Source: an uncultured Pelagibacteraceae bacterium (GTDB lineage: Bacteria; Pseudomonadota; Alphaproteobacteria; Pelagibacterales; Pelagibacteraceae). From it: a stretch of DNA of 64,000 nucleotides. Each line of letters starts with the position of its first letter. Position 1 is the stretch's first letter. Shown piece after piece: positions 35,341-44,137 of the stretch. The position numbers and the translations under genes were made by a program. The stretch is taken from contig CACHRP010000002.1 in the NCBI GenBank assembly GCA_902582315.1, positions 119,703 through 183,702 of the forward strand, written 5' to 3'. The notes beneath the pieces were generated by a model. It had not been told where the DNA came from and did not search any database. It saw only the letters and a list, made by a program, of their open reading frames with translations.

Positions 35341-35427
35341 GTTAAATATATACTTAACAAAATGCTTGATAATTCAAGCTTTTTTTTAGTATACAAAAAA
35401 TTTTTCCACACAATATATTGTGGTCAA
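35341..35427 (-). promoter_or_regulatory. hup leader and promoter region
   Basis: The 147-base gap holds several elements, read on the minus strand. They are TTGACC (35427-35422), the 14-base perfect palindrome CACAATATATTGTG (35409-35422), TATACT (35393-35388), a stem GCTTGA/TCAAGC (35364-35379) and a 16-of-18 imperfect palindrome GTTAA...TTAAC (35341-35358). TATACT is a fair -10 box, but the 28-base gap to TTGACC is too long for a sigma-70 pair. The palindrome may be an operator. Confidence 0.4.
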
Positions 35428-35469
35428 AAAGCATTGATTTTGTTGACTTTTTAATGTGCTAAAAACCCC

Positions 35470-36579
35470 TTAAAATAAGCCTAAATCTTTGAGATCATTA
35501 AATGTGGCAAAAAACATTAAAGATAACAACAAAAACATCCCGATTCGAAAAAAACCTTCCTGTGTTTTTTGGCTTAGAGGTCTACCCAAAACTTTTTCAA
35601 TTGCATAAAACATTAAGTGGCCCCCATCTAAAAGTGGTATTGGGAAAAGATTAATCAAACCAAGACTAATTGAGATATAAGCCATTATACTCAAAAAAGG
35701 AATTATACCAAATTCCGCCACTTGACCTGTTATTTTAGCTATTCTTATTGGTCCACCTAATTGTGTTGTGTCTCCTGAACCATATATCATTGAGCCAAGA
35801 TATTTGAGCGAGGAAACAGATACAAAGTAAACCTCATATAATGAATAATACAATGCTTTTGCAGGTCCGAGTTTTACGTGATTGATTTGGTCGTTCAAAG
35901 GACTTAATTCAATACCAACAATTCGTTTTTTTATTTTATTTCCAAGATTGTCTGTGGAGTCGATCAACCTAGGTTCAACTTTAAACAATATTTCATCGTC
36001 AATTCTTTTAACTTTAAAGTCAATTATATCTGAAGTTGACATAGTTATAAATTTTGAGACATCTAAAATACTTTTTACCTCTTTATTATCAATCTCAAGA
36101 ATTATGTCATTCTTCTTCAATCCTGCTTCTGATGCTGGACTTTCAATTTGAACCTTATTTATTACCGCAGGCGTAAAATCTTTGCCAGCAAACATATAAA
36201 TAAATAAAAATATTACAGCTGCAAGTATAAAATTTGCTATTGGTCCTGCTGCAACAATAATAGATCTTTGGTAAATTGGTTTTAGAACAAATAATTTTTT
36301 TCTATCTTCCTCATTATATTTTTTGATTAATTCTTCTTGATCGCTTTGAGAAAAAACGTTTCGGTCACCAAAAAATTTTACATAACCACCAAGTGGTATT
36401 AAGCAAATTTTCCATCTTGTACCAGATTTGTCATTCCAACCAAAAATTTCTTTGCCAAAACCAATAGAAAAATCAGTTACTCCAACTCCGTACTTTTTAG
36501 CAAAATAATAATGGCCATATTCATGAATAAATACTACTACTACTATTAATATTATGAATGGAATTATAAAATTTAGCAT
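35470..36579 (-). CDS. rseP: Site-2 protease RseP
   Basis: A membrane metalloprotease (369 aa from ATG 36579; an upstream ATG at 36612 would add 11 residues). Zinc motif HEYGH (His19, Glu20, His23) lies in the first helix, a PDZ domain spans roughly the middle third (SPASEAGLKKNDIILEIDNKEV), and the second metal motif is NLFPIPLLDGGHL. It cuts anti-sigma factors within the membrane. Most alphaproteobacteria have it beside bamA; bamA is not here. Confidence 0.9.
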   Translation of the reverse strand: MLNFIIPFIILIVVVVFIHEYGHYYFAKKYGVGVTDFSIGFGKEIFGWNDKSGTRWKICLIPLGGYVKFFGDRNVFSQSDQEELIKKYNEEDRKKLFVLKPIYQRSIIVAAGPIANFILAAVIFLFIYMFAGKDFTPAVINKVQIESPASEAGLKKNDIILEIDNKEVKSILDVSKFITMSTSDIIDFKVKRIDDEILFKVEPRLIDSTDNLGNKIKKRIVGIELSPLNDQINHVKLGPAKALYYSLYEVYFVSVSSLKYLGSMIYGSGDTTQLGGPIRIAKITGQVAEFGIIPFLSIMAYISISLGLINLFPIPLLDGGHLMFYAIEKVLGRPLSQKTQEGFFRIGMFLLLSLMFFATFNDLKDLGLF

Positions 36580-36596
36580 TAGTGTAATTATATACT

Positions 36597-38027
36597 TTAT
36601 TTCAATTTCCAAGCAAGCATTGGTGTAACTGTTGCGAGTATAAATGAGATAAATAATAAAGAATTTACAATAAATTCAGGAAATGCTTCAATTGGTAACA
36701 ATATTCCTACTAATATACTTTTACTAAAATCCATTGAAGGAAAAAATAGTATACCAAATAATAACCCAATAATTACTGATATATACATATTTTTAAGCTT
36801 TAAAGATTTATTATAAAAACTATAAAATACGGTTAACACAAAGCAACAACACAATAGGTCTGCAAGAAGAAATAAGTATAAAACGCTATACCCTCTTGAT
36901 GAAATAAAAAAAACCACTAAGGACATTATAATAATCAAATATTTTGAATAATTTAGACTTTTAGAAACTTTTAATTTATGAAAAAATTTTCCATCTATAA
37001 TTATAGAACTTGATATAGCATTTATTAAAGTATCGACTGTGCTTATTGTTAAAGATAAACCAAGAACTATTACTAAAAATGCAAGAAATTGATTTTGATT
37101 AATCAGTAATAAGCTAAAAAAACTTAAATCTGGTGAAACATCTGCATTTAAAGATTTAGATATTAATCCTGCGTAACCCATTGAAAAAACAATTGGAATT
37201 ATTATAAGCCCTGAAACTATTAAACTTTTATGTAAAATTTTATTATTTTTAGCTGCATAAACCCTTTGCCAGTTACCTTGATGAAATAAATTTGTTGCAG
37301 CAACTGCTATAAAAAAGGTTAATCCTGCTGTATAATTATTCAAGTAACTTGGGCTTAATAAATGTTTGTTATTGGTTCTCACAAAGTCTAAACCCAAATT
37401 TTCATTATTATTTAAAATAATACTTACAAATGCAATTAATAGAAAAATTATTATAAAAATTAATTGAAAATTATCTGTGAAAATTGAAACTCTCAAACCT
37501 CCATACAGCGTGTAAATTAATGTAAAAAACAAAATACATAAAGCTGTTATCCAAAGATCTATACCTGATAAATAATTTAAGAGAATACTAATAGCAGTTA
37601 CTTCAGCGCACAGAAAAATGAAAAGATAGAATATAGTTAATAATAGAATGAATTTAAAAAAATTTTTTTGAAATTTTTTTTTAATAAACTCTACTAAACT
37701 TGATCCATTTTTATTTTCGTTTCTAATCTTTTTTCCTAAAAAAATTAAAAAAAACATAGGAAAAGCTGTACCTAATGCGTAACCAATAACAGCGCCTATT
37801 CCACCCCACGTAGCTGCAGATGAAGGTCCAAACAAAATCCAAGCGCCTAATGCTGATGCTACTAAACTAGTTGTTAAAGAAAAAAAACCTATATTTCTGT
37901 TTGCTGTAAGATAGTTATTAATTCCTGAAAATTTTTTTGAATAATAAATTCCAATTGTAGCAAAGAATAAACAAACAGCAATTAATGATATTATCGATGC
38001 TGACTTTGATAAAATATATCCTTCCAT
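36597..38027 (-). CDS. thiV: SSS symporter, ThiV-like (thiamine-precursor uptake)
   Basis: A 476-aa sodium:solute symporter with about 13 hydrophobic segments. N-terminal YYSKKFSGINNYLTANRNIGFFSLTTSLVASALGAWILFG is characteristic of the family. A TPP riboswitch lies directly upstream, and in 'Ca. Pelagibacter' an SSS gene behind such a riboswitch, ThiV, is the proposed transporter of the thiamine pyrimidine precursor HMP. The substrate here is therefore inferred, not seen. The gene ends 17 bases upstream of the rseP start codon chosen here. The Shine-Dalgarno GGGAG belongs to the riboswitch. Confidence 0.85.
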   Translation of the reverse strand: MEGYILSKSASIISLIAVCLFFATIGIYYSKKFSGINNYLTANRNIGFFSLTTSLVASALGAWILFGPSSAATWGGIGAVIGYALGTAFPMFFLIFLGKKIRNENKNGSSLVEFIKKKFQKNFFKFILLLTIFYLFIFLCAEVTAISILLNYLSGIDLWITALCILFFTLIYTLYGGLRVSIFTDNFQLIFIIIFLLIAFVSIILNNNENLGLDFVRTNNKHLLSPSYLNNYTAGLTFFIAVAATNLFHQGNWQRVYAAKNNKILHKSLIVSGLIIIPIVFSMGYAGLISKSLNADVSPDLSFFSLLLINQNQFLAFLVIVLGLSLTISTVDTLINAISSSIIIDGKFFHKLKVSKSLNYSKYLIIIMSLVVFFISSRGYSVLYLFLLADLLCCCFVLTVFYSFYNKSLKLKNMYISVIIGLLFGILFFPSMDFSKSILVGILLPIEAFPEFIVNSLLFISFILATVTPMLAWKLK

Positions 38028-38030
38028 TAC

Positions 38031-38098
38031 TCTCCCTTTCTGAATTATCGGACAGGTTATAAGGGTATAATCTCAGTCTAACGACACCCCCTTTAGAT
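38031..38098 (-). promoter_or_regulatory. TPP riboswitch upstream of thiV
   Basis: On the minus strand the leader reads AAGGGGGTGTCGTTAGACTG, then AGATTATACCCTTATAACC, then TGTCCGATAAT and AGAAAGGGAG just before ATG. The order GGGGTGTC, ACTGAGA, ACCCTTATAACCTG, GATAAT and AAGGGA matches the THI-box consensus. The last conserved GGGAG is also the Shine-Dalgarno, 5-7 bases from the start, so TPP binding would hide it directly and block translation. Confidence 0.88.
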
Positions 38099-38106
38099 AT
38101 ATTACA

Positions 38107-38147
38107 CAAAAAAAATTGTTTTTCACCCCAGAATTTTATTTCTGGGG
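38107..38147 (-). terminator. Terminator after isocitrate lyase gene
   Basis: CCCCAGAA (38126-38133) and TTCTGGGG (38140-38147) make an 8-bp stem with a 6-base loop. On the minus strand it is followed by TGAAAAACAA and then a run of eight T (38107-38114). It lies 26 bases after the aceA stop, so it should end that transcript. Confidence 0.75.
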
Positions 38148-38172
38148 TTATATAAACAAACTATGGGGAAAA

Positions 38173-39450
38173 TTAAAATTGTTCTGACTCTGTTGAGCCG
38201 TCCATTGCTGTAGTTGAGCTTTTTCCACCGCTAATGGTATTTGAAACTGCATCAAAATAGGAAGTACCAACTTCTCTTTGGTGTTTAACGCTAGTATATC
38301 CATCTTTTTCTCTTTCAAATTCTTGTTCTTGAATTTTTGAATATGCTGACATTCCTTCTTTTTTATATTTTTCAGCTAGTTCAAAAATCGCAATGTTTTG
38401 TGTGTGAAACCCTGCAAGAGTAATAAATTGGAATTTATATCCCATTTCAGATATTTTTTGTTGAAAAGTCGCTATCTCACTATCTGATAAATGTTTTTTC
38501 CAATTAAAAGATGGCGAACAATTATAAGCTAAAATCTTGCCTGGGAATTTGCTGTGGATTGCATCGGCAAATTTTTTAGCTTCTTCTAAATTAGGTGTTG
38601 CAGTTTCACACCAAATTAAGTCTGCATAAGGTGCATAAGCCAATCCTCTTGAAATTGCTTGATCGATCCCATGTTTAACATAATAAAAGCCTTCTGGAGA
38701 TCTTTCACCAGTTAAGAAAGGTTTATCATTTTCATCATGATCGTTAGTTATTAGTTTTGCTGCATTGGCATCTGTTCGTGCAAGTATAATTAAAGGTACA
38801 TCTGCAATATCAGCAGCTAATCTCGCTGCTTTCAAATTTCTTACAGCTGTTGATGTTGGAACTAAAACTTTTCCTCCCATATGGCCACATTTTTTTTCAC
38901 TAGCTAATTGGTCCTCAAAGTGTACTCCGGCAGCACCAGCTTTTATAAATTTTTTTGTCAATTCAAATACATTTAAAGGTCCACCAAAACCAGCTTCGCC
39001 ATCTGCAATAATTGGAAGCATATAATCAACTCTTTGATTTGGTTTCATATCACCATCTTTTAATTCCATATGCTGAATTTGGTCAGCTCTAATAAGAGCA
39101 TTATTGATTGACTCTACTAATCTTGGAGCACTATCAAATGGATATAAAGATTGATCTGGATACATCTCACCAGCTGTATTTGCATCTGCTGCAACTTGCC
39201 AGCCACTAACATAAATGGCTTTCAATCCAGCTTTTGCATGTTGAACTGAATGGTTGCCTGATAATGAACCTAAAGTATTTACATAAGGTTCAGTATTTAA
39301 AAGCCTCCAAAGTTTCTTTGACTGATGTTCGCACATTGAATAGTTAATTTTTATTGAGCCTCTTAGTCTCTCAACTTCTTCTGGTGTATAATCTCTTTTT
39401 ATTCCTGAAAATCTTTTTAGATCGTATGATACCTTCTTTTCTGAGCTCAT
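38173..39450 (-). CDS. aceA: Isocitrate lyase
   Basis: A 425-aa isocitrate lyase, splitting isocitrate to glyoxylate and succinate. The active-site loop [11 protein letters not shown] is at 186-196 (Cys188 catalytic), with [10 protein letters not shown] and [13 protein letters not shown] downstream. No malate synthase is in the window. Strong Shine-Dalgarno AAAGGAAA. It probably shares its control region with the 55-aa ORF upstream and the divergent regulator. Confidence 0.95.
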   Translation of the reverse strand: MSSEKKVSYDLKRFSGIKRDYTPEEVERLRGSIKINYSMCEHQSKKLWRLLNTEPYVNTLGSLSGNHSVQHAKAGLKAIYVSGWQVAADANTAGEMYPDQSLYPFDSAPRLVESINNALIRADQIQHMELKDGDMKPNQRVDYMLPIIADGEAGFGGPLNVFELTKKFIKAGAAGVHFEDQLASEKKCGHMGGKVLVPTSTAVRNLKAARLAADIADVPLIILARTDANAAKLITNDHDENDKPFLTGERSPEGFYYVKHGIDQAISRGLAYAPYADLIWCETATPNLEEAKKFADAIHSKFPGKILAYNCSPSFNWKKHLSDSEIATFQQKISEMGYKFQFITLAGFHTQNIAIFELAEKYKKEGMSAYSKIQEQEFEREKDGYTSVKHQREVGTSYFDAVSNTISGGKSSTTAMDGSTESEQF

Positions 39451-39491
39451 TTATTATTTCCTTTGAATTGGTTTACTCTAGAAATAAGGTA

Positions 39492-39659
39492 TTAGTTGTT
39501 TTCACCAAACTCGTTAGTGAATTCATTCATACCGCTTGAACCCCAATCACAATGATCATCTCTTAGATATATACCATTCTTCATTTCATTATCTGAGTCA
39601 CCTTGAAAAGCATTTTTTGCTTTGTTTTCAACGTTTTTGATTTTGTTTTTGTCGTTCAT
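39492..39659 (-). CDS. Small acidic unknown protein (55 aa)
   Basis: Started at ATG 39659 (an earlier ATG at 39698 is unlikely, since it would read through the box region), this encodes a soluble, Asn/Asp/Lys-rich 55-aa protein ending DDHCDWGSSGMNEFTNEFGENN, with one Cys. No signal or membrane segment and no known family. It precedes aceA by 41 bases on the same strand and may be cotranscribed. No Shine-Dalgarno is visible. Confidence 0.5.
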   Translation of the reverse strand: MNDKNKIKNVENKAKNAFQGDSDNEMKNGIYLRDDHCDWGSSGMNEFTNEFGENN

Positions 39660-39672
39660 GATGATTTTATAA

Positions 39673-39762
39673 TTTACAAAATTTACTTTTTCCATCAAAT
39701 AATTAAAAAAGCTTGTAAAATATGATAATTTATTGTAAATATATATTTACAAAATTTACAAA
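39673..39762. promoter_or_regulatory. Control region between aceA unit and ScfR-like gene
   Basis: TTTACAAA-type boxes cluster here: 39673-39680, an inverted TTGTAAAA at 39713-39720, and 39746-39753 plus 39755-39762 in direct repeat nine bases apart. TTGTAAATAT and ATATTTACAA (39733-39752) form a perfect 20-base palindrome. The RamB regulator of glyoxylate genes in actinobacteria binds a TTTGCAAA-like core, so an AT-shifted version read by the adjacent regulator is plausible. Confidence 0.6.
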
Positions 39763-39771
39763 TAGAAAATT

Positions 39772-41199
39772 ATGAGTCAATTTGATTTAAAAATAGGGCC
39801 TAAAATCAAGGCTTTTCGACGTAAGCTTGGCATACAGGCAAACAAACTTGCCGAACAATTAAATATATCGCCAAGCTATTTAAACCTTATAGAGGGTGGT
39901 AAACGTAAAATAGATGGTGATTTGCTTTTAAAAGTTTGCCAAGAATTAAAAATAGAACTATCAGATTTAACTACTAAATCGGATTTAAACTTAGTTAATG
40001 ATATTTCAGAATTGTTAGATGATCAACTCTTTGAGGATCTAGACATATTAAGTCCAGAAATAAAAGATTTGGTAAGCACAAATCCAAAAATTGCAAAAGC
40101 TCTTATTAAGCTAGGAGATAATTATAAACAAAAAGATCACGAAATAATAAATAGAGTGGAAAATATATCTGGAAAAATTATTGATAAAAGGAAAGCTGCT
40201 TTTCCTGGAGAAATTGTATCAGATTTTTTGCAAGAAAATAAAAACTATTTTCCTAAATTGGAAGAATATGCGAATACTATTTTTGATAAAATTCAAGTAA
40301 ATAATAGAGCTACATATCTTGCTCTTAACGAGTATCTAAAAAAAGAATATAATATTATTGTAAAAGACGTTATCCCAGAAGAAAGAAAGCCATTTTCAAA
40401 ATTTTACGACAAAAGAAAAAAAGAACTGTTGCTAAGCGATTATGTAGCACTCGAGACAAAAAAATTATTTGTTGCAGCGCAGATAGCTCATGAAGGAGCA
40501 ATAAAAATAATTAACGATTATTTAGCAAAATTTTCTTTTCCAAGTGATGAGTCGAAAAAACTTACACAGGTTGCTTTATTAAATTATTGTGGTGCAGCAA
40601 TTTTAATGCCATACAAACTTTTTCACAAAGAATGTATGAAAAATAAATACGATCTTGAACTTTTACAAAATACATTTGCAACAACTTTTGAACAAATTGC
40701 TCATAGAGTAACATGTTTACAAGATCCTAAAATGCCAGGTATACCTTTTCATTTTTTAAGAGTGGATATTGCAGGAAATATCTCAAAAAGATTTTCACTA
40801 TCAGGTATTGAAATACCAAGATATGGTGGAGCATGTCCAAGATGGAATGTATATTCAGCATTCACAAGACCTGGAATAATTCAAGCTGCTGTTAGTAAAA
40901 TGTCAAATGGTGAAAAATATGTCTGTATTGCTAAAACAGTAGAAAAAGGTGTTGGAAGATTTGGTGAGGCAAAAAGTATTCTTTCAATAGGACTAGGTTG
41001 CGAAGCAAAATATGCAAAAGACTTTGTTTATACTGAAAACTTAAATTTAAATGATAAAAAAACTGAAATACCTATAGGTGTTTCTTGTAGAACTTGTGAT
41101 AGATTAGACTGTTCTCAAAGAGCATTTCCACCTCTTCATAAAAAATTTGATGTAGATGTAAACTCTAGAGGTGTATCAGTTTATGTTAGTGATCAATAA
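39772..41199 (+). CDS. ScfR/RamB-type XRE transcriptional regulator
   Basis: 475 aa in three parts: an N-terminal XRE helix-turn-helix (residues about 8-65, KIKAFRRKLGIQANKLAEQLNISPSYLNLIEGGKRKI), a central ImmA/IrrE-like domain, and a DUF2083-type C-terminus with the cysteines of GVSCRTCDRLDCSQRAFPP. The central domain lacks HExxH; the place holds IAHEGAIKIIND, so it is probably a ligand-sensing, non-catalytic domain. Relatives regulate acetate, propionate and glyoxylate genes via acyl-CoA. Divergence from aceA suggests it controls isocitrate lyase and itself. Confidence 0.87.
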   Translation: MSQFDLKIGPKIKAFRRKLGIQANKLAEQLNISPSYLNLIEGGKRKIDGDLLLKVCQELKIELSDLTTKSDLNLVNDISELLDDQLFEDLDILSPEIKDLVSTNPKIAKALIKLGDNYKQKDHEIINRVENISGKIIDKRKAAFPGEIVSDFLQENKNYFPKLEEYANTIFDKIQVNNRATYLALNEYLKKEYNIIVKDVIPEERKPFSKFYDKRKKELLLSDYVALETKKLFVAAQIAHEGAIKIINDYLAKFSFPSDESKKLTQVALLNYCGAAILMPYKLFHKECMKNKYDLELLQNTFATTFEQIAHRVTCLQDPKMPGIPFHFLRVDIAGNISKRFSLSGIEIPRYGGACPRWNVYSAFTRPGIIQAAVSKMSNGEKYVCIAKTVEKGVGRFGEAKSILSIGLGCEAKYAKDFVYTENLNLNDKKTEIPIGVSCRTCDRLDCSQRAFPPLHKKFDVDVNSRGVSVYVSDQ

Positions 41200-41200
41200 A

Positions 41201-42259
41201 TCAAAAACAAACTAAGTGCTCAATATGAATTGGTCTTTTAATTCCAAATTTTTCTTGTAAATCGTGTTGATGAATATGATGCGAGTGTACAAAAACAGGT
41301 AAGAGTAAATTTTTCATAGTCTTTAATGTATAAATGAAATTTGTACCTCTAAATTTTCTATCAACTACTTCCAATTGAAGATTGCTTTTATCATCATGCT
41401 CTAAGTCCTCGGGCTGAATCAAAAGTTTTACATCTGCGCCTAGAGGAAATGGTTTTACAAAATTTCCGGTTATCGTTCCAAGCTCGTCATTTTCAAGACT
41501 TTTTGGACTAGTTACTTTTGCTGGTATTAAAATTCCTCTATTTAAAAAATTAACAACTTCAATTGAATTAGGTAGATGGTAAACATTATAAGGATCATCA
41601 TACTGTTTAAGCTCATTATTTAGTATTATTCCACACTTGGTACCTAAGTAAAAAGCTTCATACGAGTCATGTGTTACAATTATTGTGGTGATTTTTAATT
41701 TTGCGAGTAATTTTTTAATTTTTTCCTGTATATCCTCTTTGTGGCCTTGATCCACATTTGACAAAGGCTCATCTAATAAAAGTAAATCTGGTTTGGATAA
41801 AAGAGATCTTGCAAGAGAGGCTCTTTGGGCCTCTCCAGCACTAATTTGGTGAGGATACTGATTTAATATTTTTGAAATATCTAATAAGTTTACTATCTCA
41901 TTAAAACTAACTTTTTTATCTTTATTATCTGGATTTTTTTCAGCACCTAATAATATATTTTTTTCTACTGAGTAATGAGGAAACAAACTATTTTCCTGGA
42001 AAGCTAGTGATATATTTCGATTTTCTGGTTCAATATTTGTTTTTTCTGAAGACAAAATTTTTCCTTTTAATTTTATATGACCATTTTTTATTTTTTCTAA
42101 TCCTGCTATAGCTCTCAATATAGTTGTTTTTCCAATTCCAGATGGTCCTAATAAACAAACAATGTCACCCTCTTTCTCAATAGAAAATGACATATTTTTA
42201 ACTTTTGTATTTCCACCAACAACAAAATCAACGTTCTCAACTTCAAAAAAATTATTCAT
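41201..42259 (-). CDS. fbpC: Ferric iron ABC transporter, ATPase
   Basis: A 352-aa ABC ATPase with a C-terminal TOBE-like domain. Walker A is GPSGIGKT (38-45), Walker B LLLLDEPLSN, and a switch His in VTHDSYEAF. The signature reads SAGEAQR instead of the usual LSGGQxQR, as in some Fbp-type proteins. It overlaps fbpB by 8 bases. Powers Fe3+ import with fbpA and fbpB. Confidence 0.88.
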   Translation of the reverse strand: MNNFFEVENVDFVVGGNTKVKNMSFSIEKEGDIVCLLGPSGIGKTTILRAIAGLEKIKNGHIKLKGKILSSEKTNIEPENRNISLAFQENSLFPHYSVEKNILLGAEKNPDNKDKKVSFNEIVNLLDISKILNQYPHQISAGEAQRASLARSLLSKPDLLLLDEPLSNVDQGHKEDIQEKIKKLLAKLKITTIIVTHDSYEAFYLGTKCGIILNNELKQYDDPYNVYHLPNSIEVVNFLNRGILIPAKVTSPKSLENDELGTITGNFVKPFPLGADVKLLIQPEDLEHDDKSNLQLEVVDRKFRGTNFIYTLKTMKNLLLPVFVHSHHIHQHDLQEKFGIKRPIHIEHLVCF

Positions 42260-43877
42260 TATGTTCTCTTAGAATATATTTAGACGCAATTATAATAAAG
42301 ATTGAAGCAATTAAAATTAAAAATAAGGAAGGTACTGCAGCTGCTTCAAGTAAATCCTCTGATGCAGAAACATATGCTGTTGTTGCAAAGGTTTCAAAAT
42401 TAAAAGGTCTTAAAATAAGAGTTATGGGTAATTCTCTTATTATTTCTAAAGAAATTAATATTACAATCAATAATAGTGAATTTCTTAAAAAGGGGATATG
42501 TATGTTCATAAATGTTTTTCTTTTTGAGTAACCCAACATATAAGCACTTTCATCGACGGCAATATTAATTTTCTCATAACCAGATTTTATTCCATTAAAT
42601 GCTAAAGAATAAAATCTTATAAAGTAAACTAGAACTAAACCCAATATTGATCCAAAAAAGATTTTTTTAATAGACAAGAATCCTAATGATTTAATTATTG
42701 TATTATCAAACCAGGCAATGAAGGTTATGAAAGCGACAGCAAGTATTACTCCTGGTATTGCATACCCAGAAATTGACATAGTGGATAAGATATTTAAAGT
42801 TTTGTTATTTGTTACCCTGCTTCCATAATTTGATATTAAAGAAAACGATATTAATACTGTGCTAGATAGTAATGCTAGATAAAGAGTATTAAGAGAAAGA
42901 GTAACAATTTGTAAATCGAATAAATTTTCTGGAAATTTTATCGTCCAATATAACATTTGACTTAATGGAAATATAAAACTCATAAAAAAAACAAAAAAAC
43001 AGAATACAAAGGCAAAAAAAGACTTTGTACCTTTAAGTTTGATCTTTTCTTTCTGTTTAAATCCACCTTTGATATTGAGATGATATTTGGCTTTTTTTCT
43101 TGATAAATTTTCTATTATAAAAAGGGAAAATATAAACAGTAATAGAAATGAAGCTATTCTATTGGCAAATGCAAGATCATCAAAAGCAATCCAAGAATTA
43201 TAAATGCCTGTTGTTAATGTATTTATAGAAAAAAAATCTACTGCACCGAATTCTGCTAATGTTTCCATTGCCACAAGAGATAAGCCAGCAACAATAGCAG
43301 GTCTAGCTGCTGGTAATATTATCTTAAAAAATGATTTAAATCTTGAAAAACCGAGGTTTTTTCCTAAATCAATTAGGTTTTGTGATTGATATAAAAATGA
43401 TGCTCTTGAGAGTATGAATACATAAGCAAAAAGAGAAAATGTCATTGATAAAACTGCACCAAACATTCCATTAAATTTTGGAATAATTTTATTATATTCA
43501 CCTTCGCCTAGTAAGTTTGTCAGAACAGTAAAAGCAGTACCATAGTTATCAAAAAAGGCTGTTAAAGAATAAGCATATATATAAGGTGGAACAGCAAAAG
43601 ATAAAATTAATGCCCACTTAAAAAAGTCGCTTAAAGGAAATTTAAAAAATGATACCAAATAAGCAGTTCCAGTTCCTAATATAAATGTAAATATTAAAAC
43701 CAATACGAGTAAAGTTAATGAATTTAGAATGTATTCAATTAAAAAAGTATCTTTTAAAACTTCATAATAGTTTGAAGTGTTCTGAAAAAAACTTGAAAAA
43801 ACGGTTATAATAGGTATGCAAACAAACAATGAGATTGTAAACGAAAGTACAAACCAAATATTAAATTTTTTTGTCAA
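42252..43877 (-). CDS. fbpB: Ferric iron ABC transporter, fused permease
   Basis: A 541-aa permease with two copies of the binding-protein-dependent inner-membrane domain, about 12 helices. The EAA-like loops are LGKNLGFSRFKSFFKIILPAARPAIVAG and DESAYMLGYSKRKTFMNIHIPFLRN. The start is TTG at 43877 with AAGGG upstream; no ATG or GTG is usable. An 86-base gap follows the 57-aa ORF. Confidence 0.88.
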   Translation of the reverse strand: MTKKFNIWFVLSFTISLFVCIPIITVFSSFFQNTSNYYEVLKDTFLIEYILNSLTLLVLVLIFTFILGTGTAYLVSFFKFPLSDFFKWALILSFAVPPYIYAYSLTAFFDNYGTAFTVLTNLLGEGEYNKIIPKFNGMFGAVLSMTFSLFAYVFILSRASFLYQSQNLIDLGKNLGFSRFKSFFKIILPAARPAIVAGLSLVAMETLAEFGAVDFFSINTLTTGIYNSWIAFDDLAFANRIASFLLLFIFSLFIIENLSRKKAKYHLNIKGGFKQKEKIKLKGTKSFFAFVFCFFVFFMSFIFPLSQMLYWTIKFPENLFDLQIVTLSLNTLYLALLSSTVLISFSLISNYGSRVTNNKTLNILSTMSISGYAIPGVILAVAFITFIAWFDNTIIKSLGFLSIKKIFFGSILGLVLVYFIRFYSLAFNGIKSGYEKINIAVDESAYMLGYSKRKTFMNIHIPFLRNSLLLIVILISLEIIRELPITLILRPFNFETFATTAYVSASEDLLEAAAVPSLFLILIASIFIIIASKYILREHNE

Positions 43878-43962
43878 AATATTACCCTTATAATATTAAA
43901 GGCTAGTAACTAAAAGGAAGTAATGCCGAATAGTTACAAACCTTGTTTGTGAGTAAAGAAAA

Positions 43963-44136
43963 TTACTTTTTGTCTCCAAAAATACTAAGGATGTGTGAAA
44001 CCTCTTTATTTTTGAGCTCAGATAACTTTCTTTTATTTATTTTTTCATTGATTTTTTCACATTCTAAAGCACACGGATCGCATCCCTTAGTAGATTTATT
44101 TAAATCAATTTCAAATAAATTTTTTTTATTCATCAT
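43963..44136 (-). CDS. Small cysteine protein within the fbp operon (57 aa)
   Basis: A 57-aa ORF (ATG 44136, or the next ATG) begins one base after the fbpA stop and ends 86 bases before fbpB. It has no signal peptide and carries three cysteines in GCDPCALEC, then a charged helix KINEKINKRKLSELKNKE and a tail SIFGDKK. The Cys cluster could bind iron or an iron-sulfur cluster. No family known. Operon position implies a role in iron uptake or sensing. Confidence 0.65.
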   Translation of the reverse strand: MMNKKNLFEIDLNKSTKGCDPCALECEKINEKINKRKLSELKNKEVSHILSIFGDKK

Positions 44137-44137
44137 T

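Noticed and set aside
35364..35387. Plus-strand intrinsic terminator (GCTTGA/TCAAGC plus eight T)
   Set aside because: No plus-strand gene ends nearby; better read as a structure in the hup leader on the minus strand.
39451..39491. Glycine riboswitch before aceA
   Set aside because: The gap is 41 bases and shows only a Shine-Dalgarno; no tandem aptamer is possible.
42205..42531. Plus-strand ORF across the fbpC/fbpB junction
   Set aside because: Antisense to two well-supported transporter genes; Lys/Ile-rich low-complexity content.
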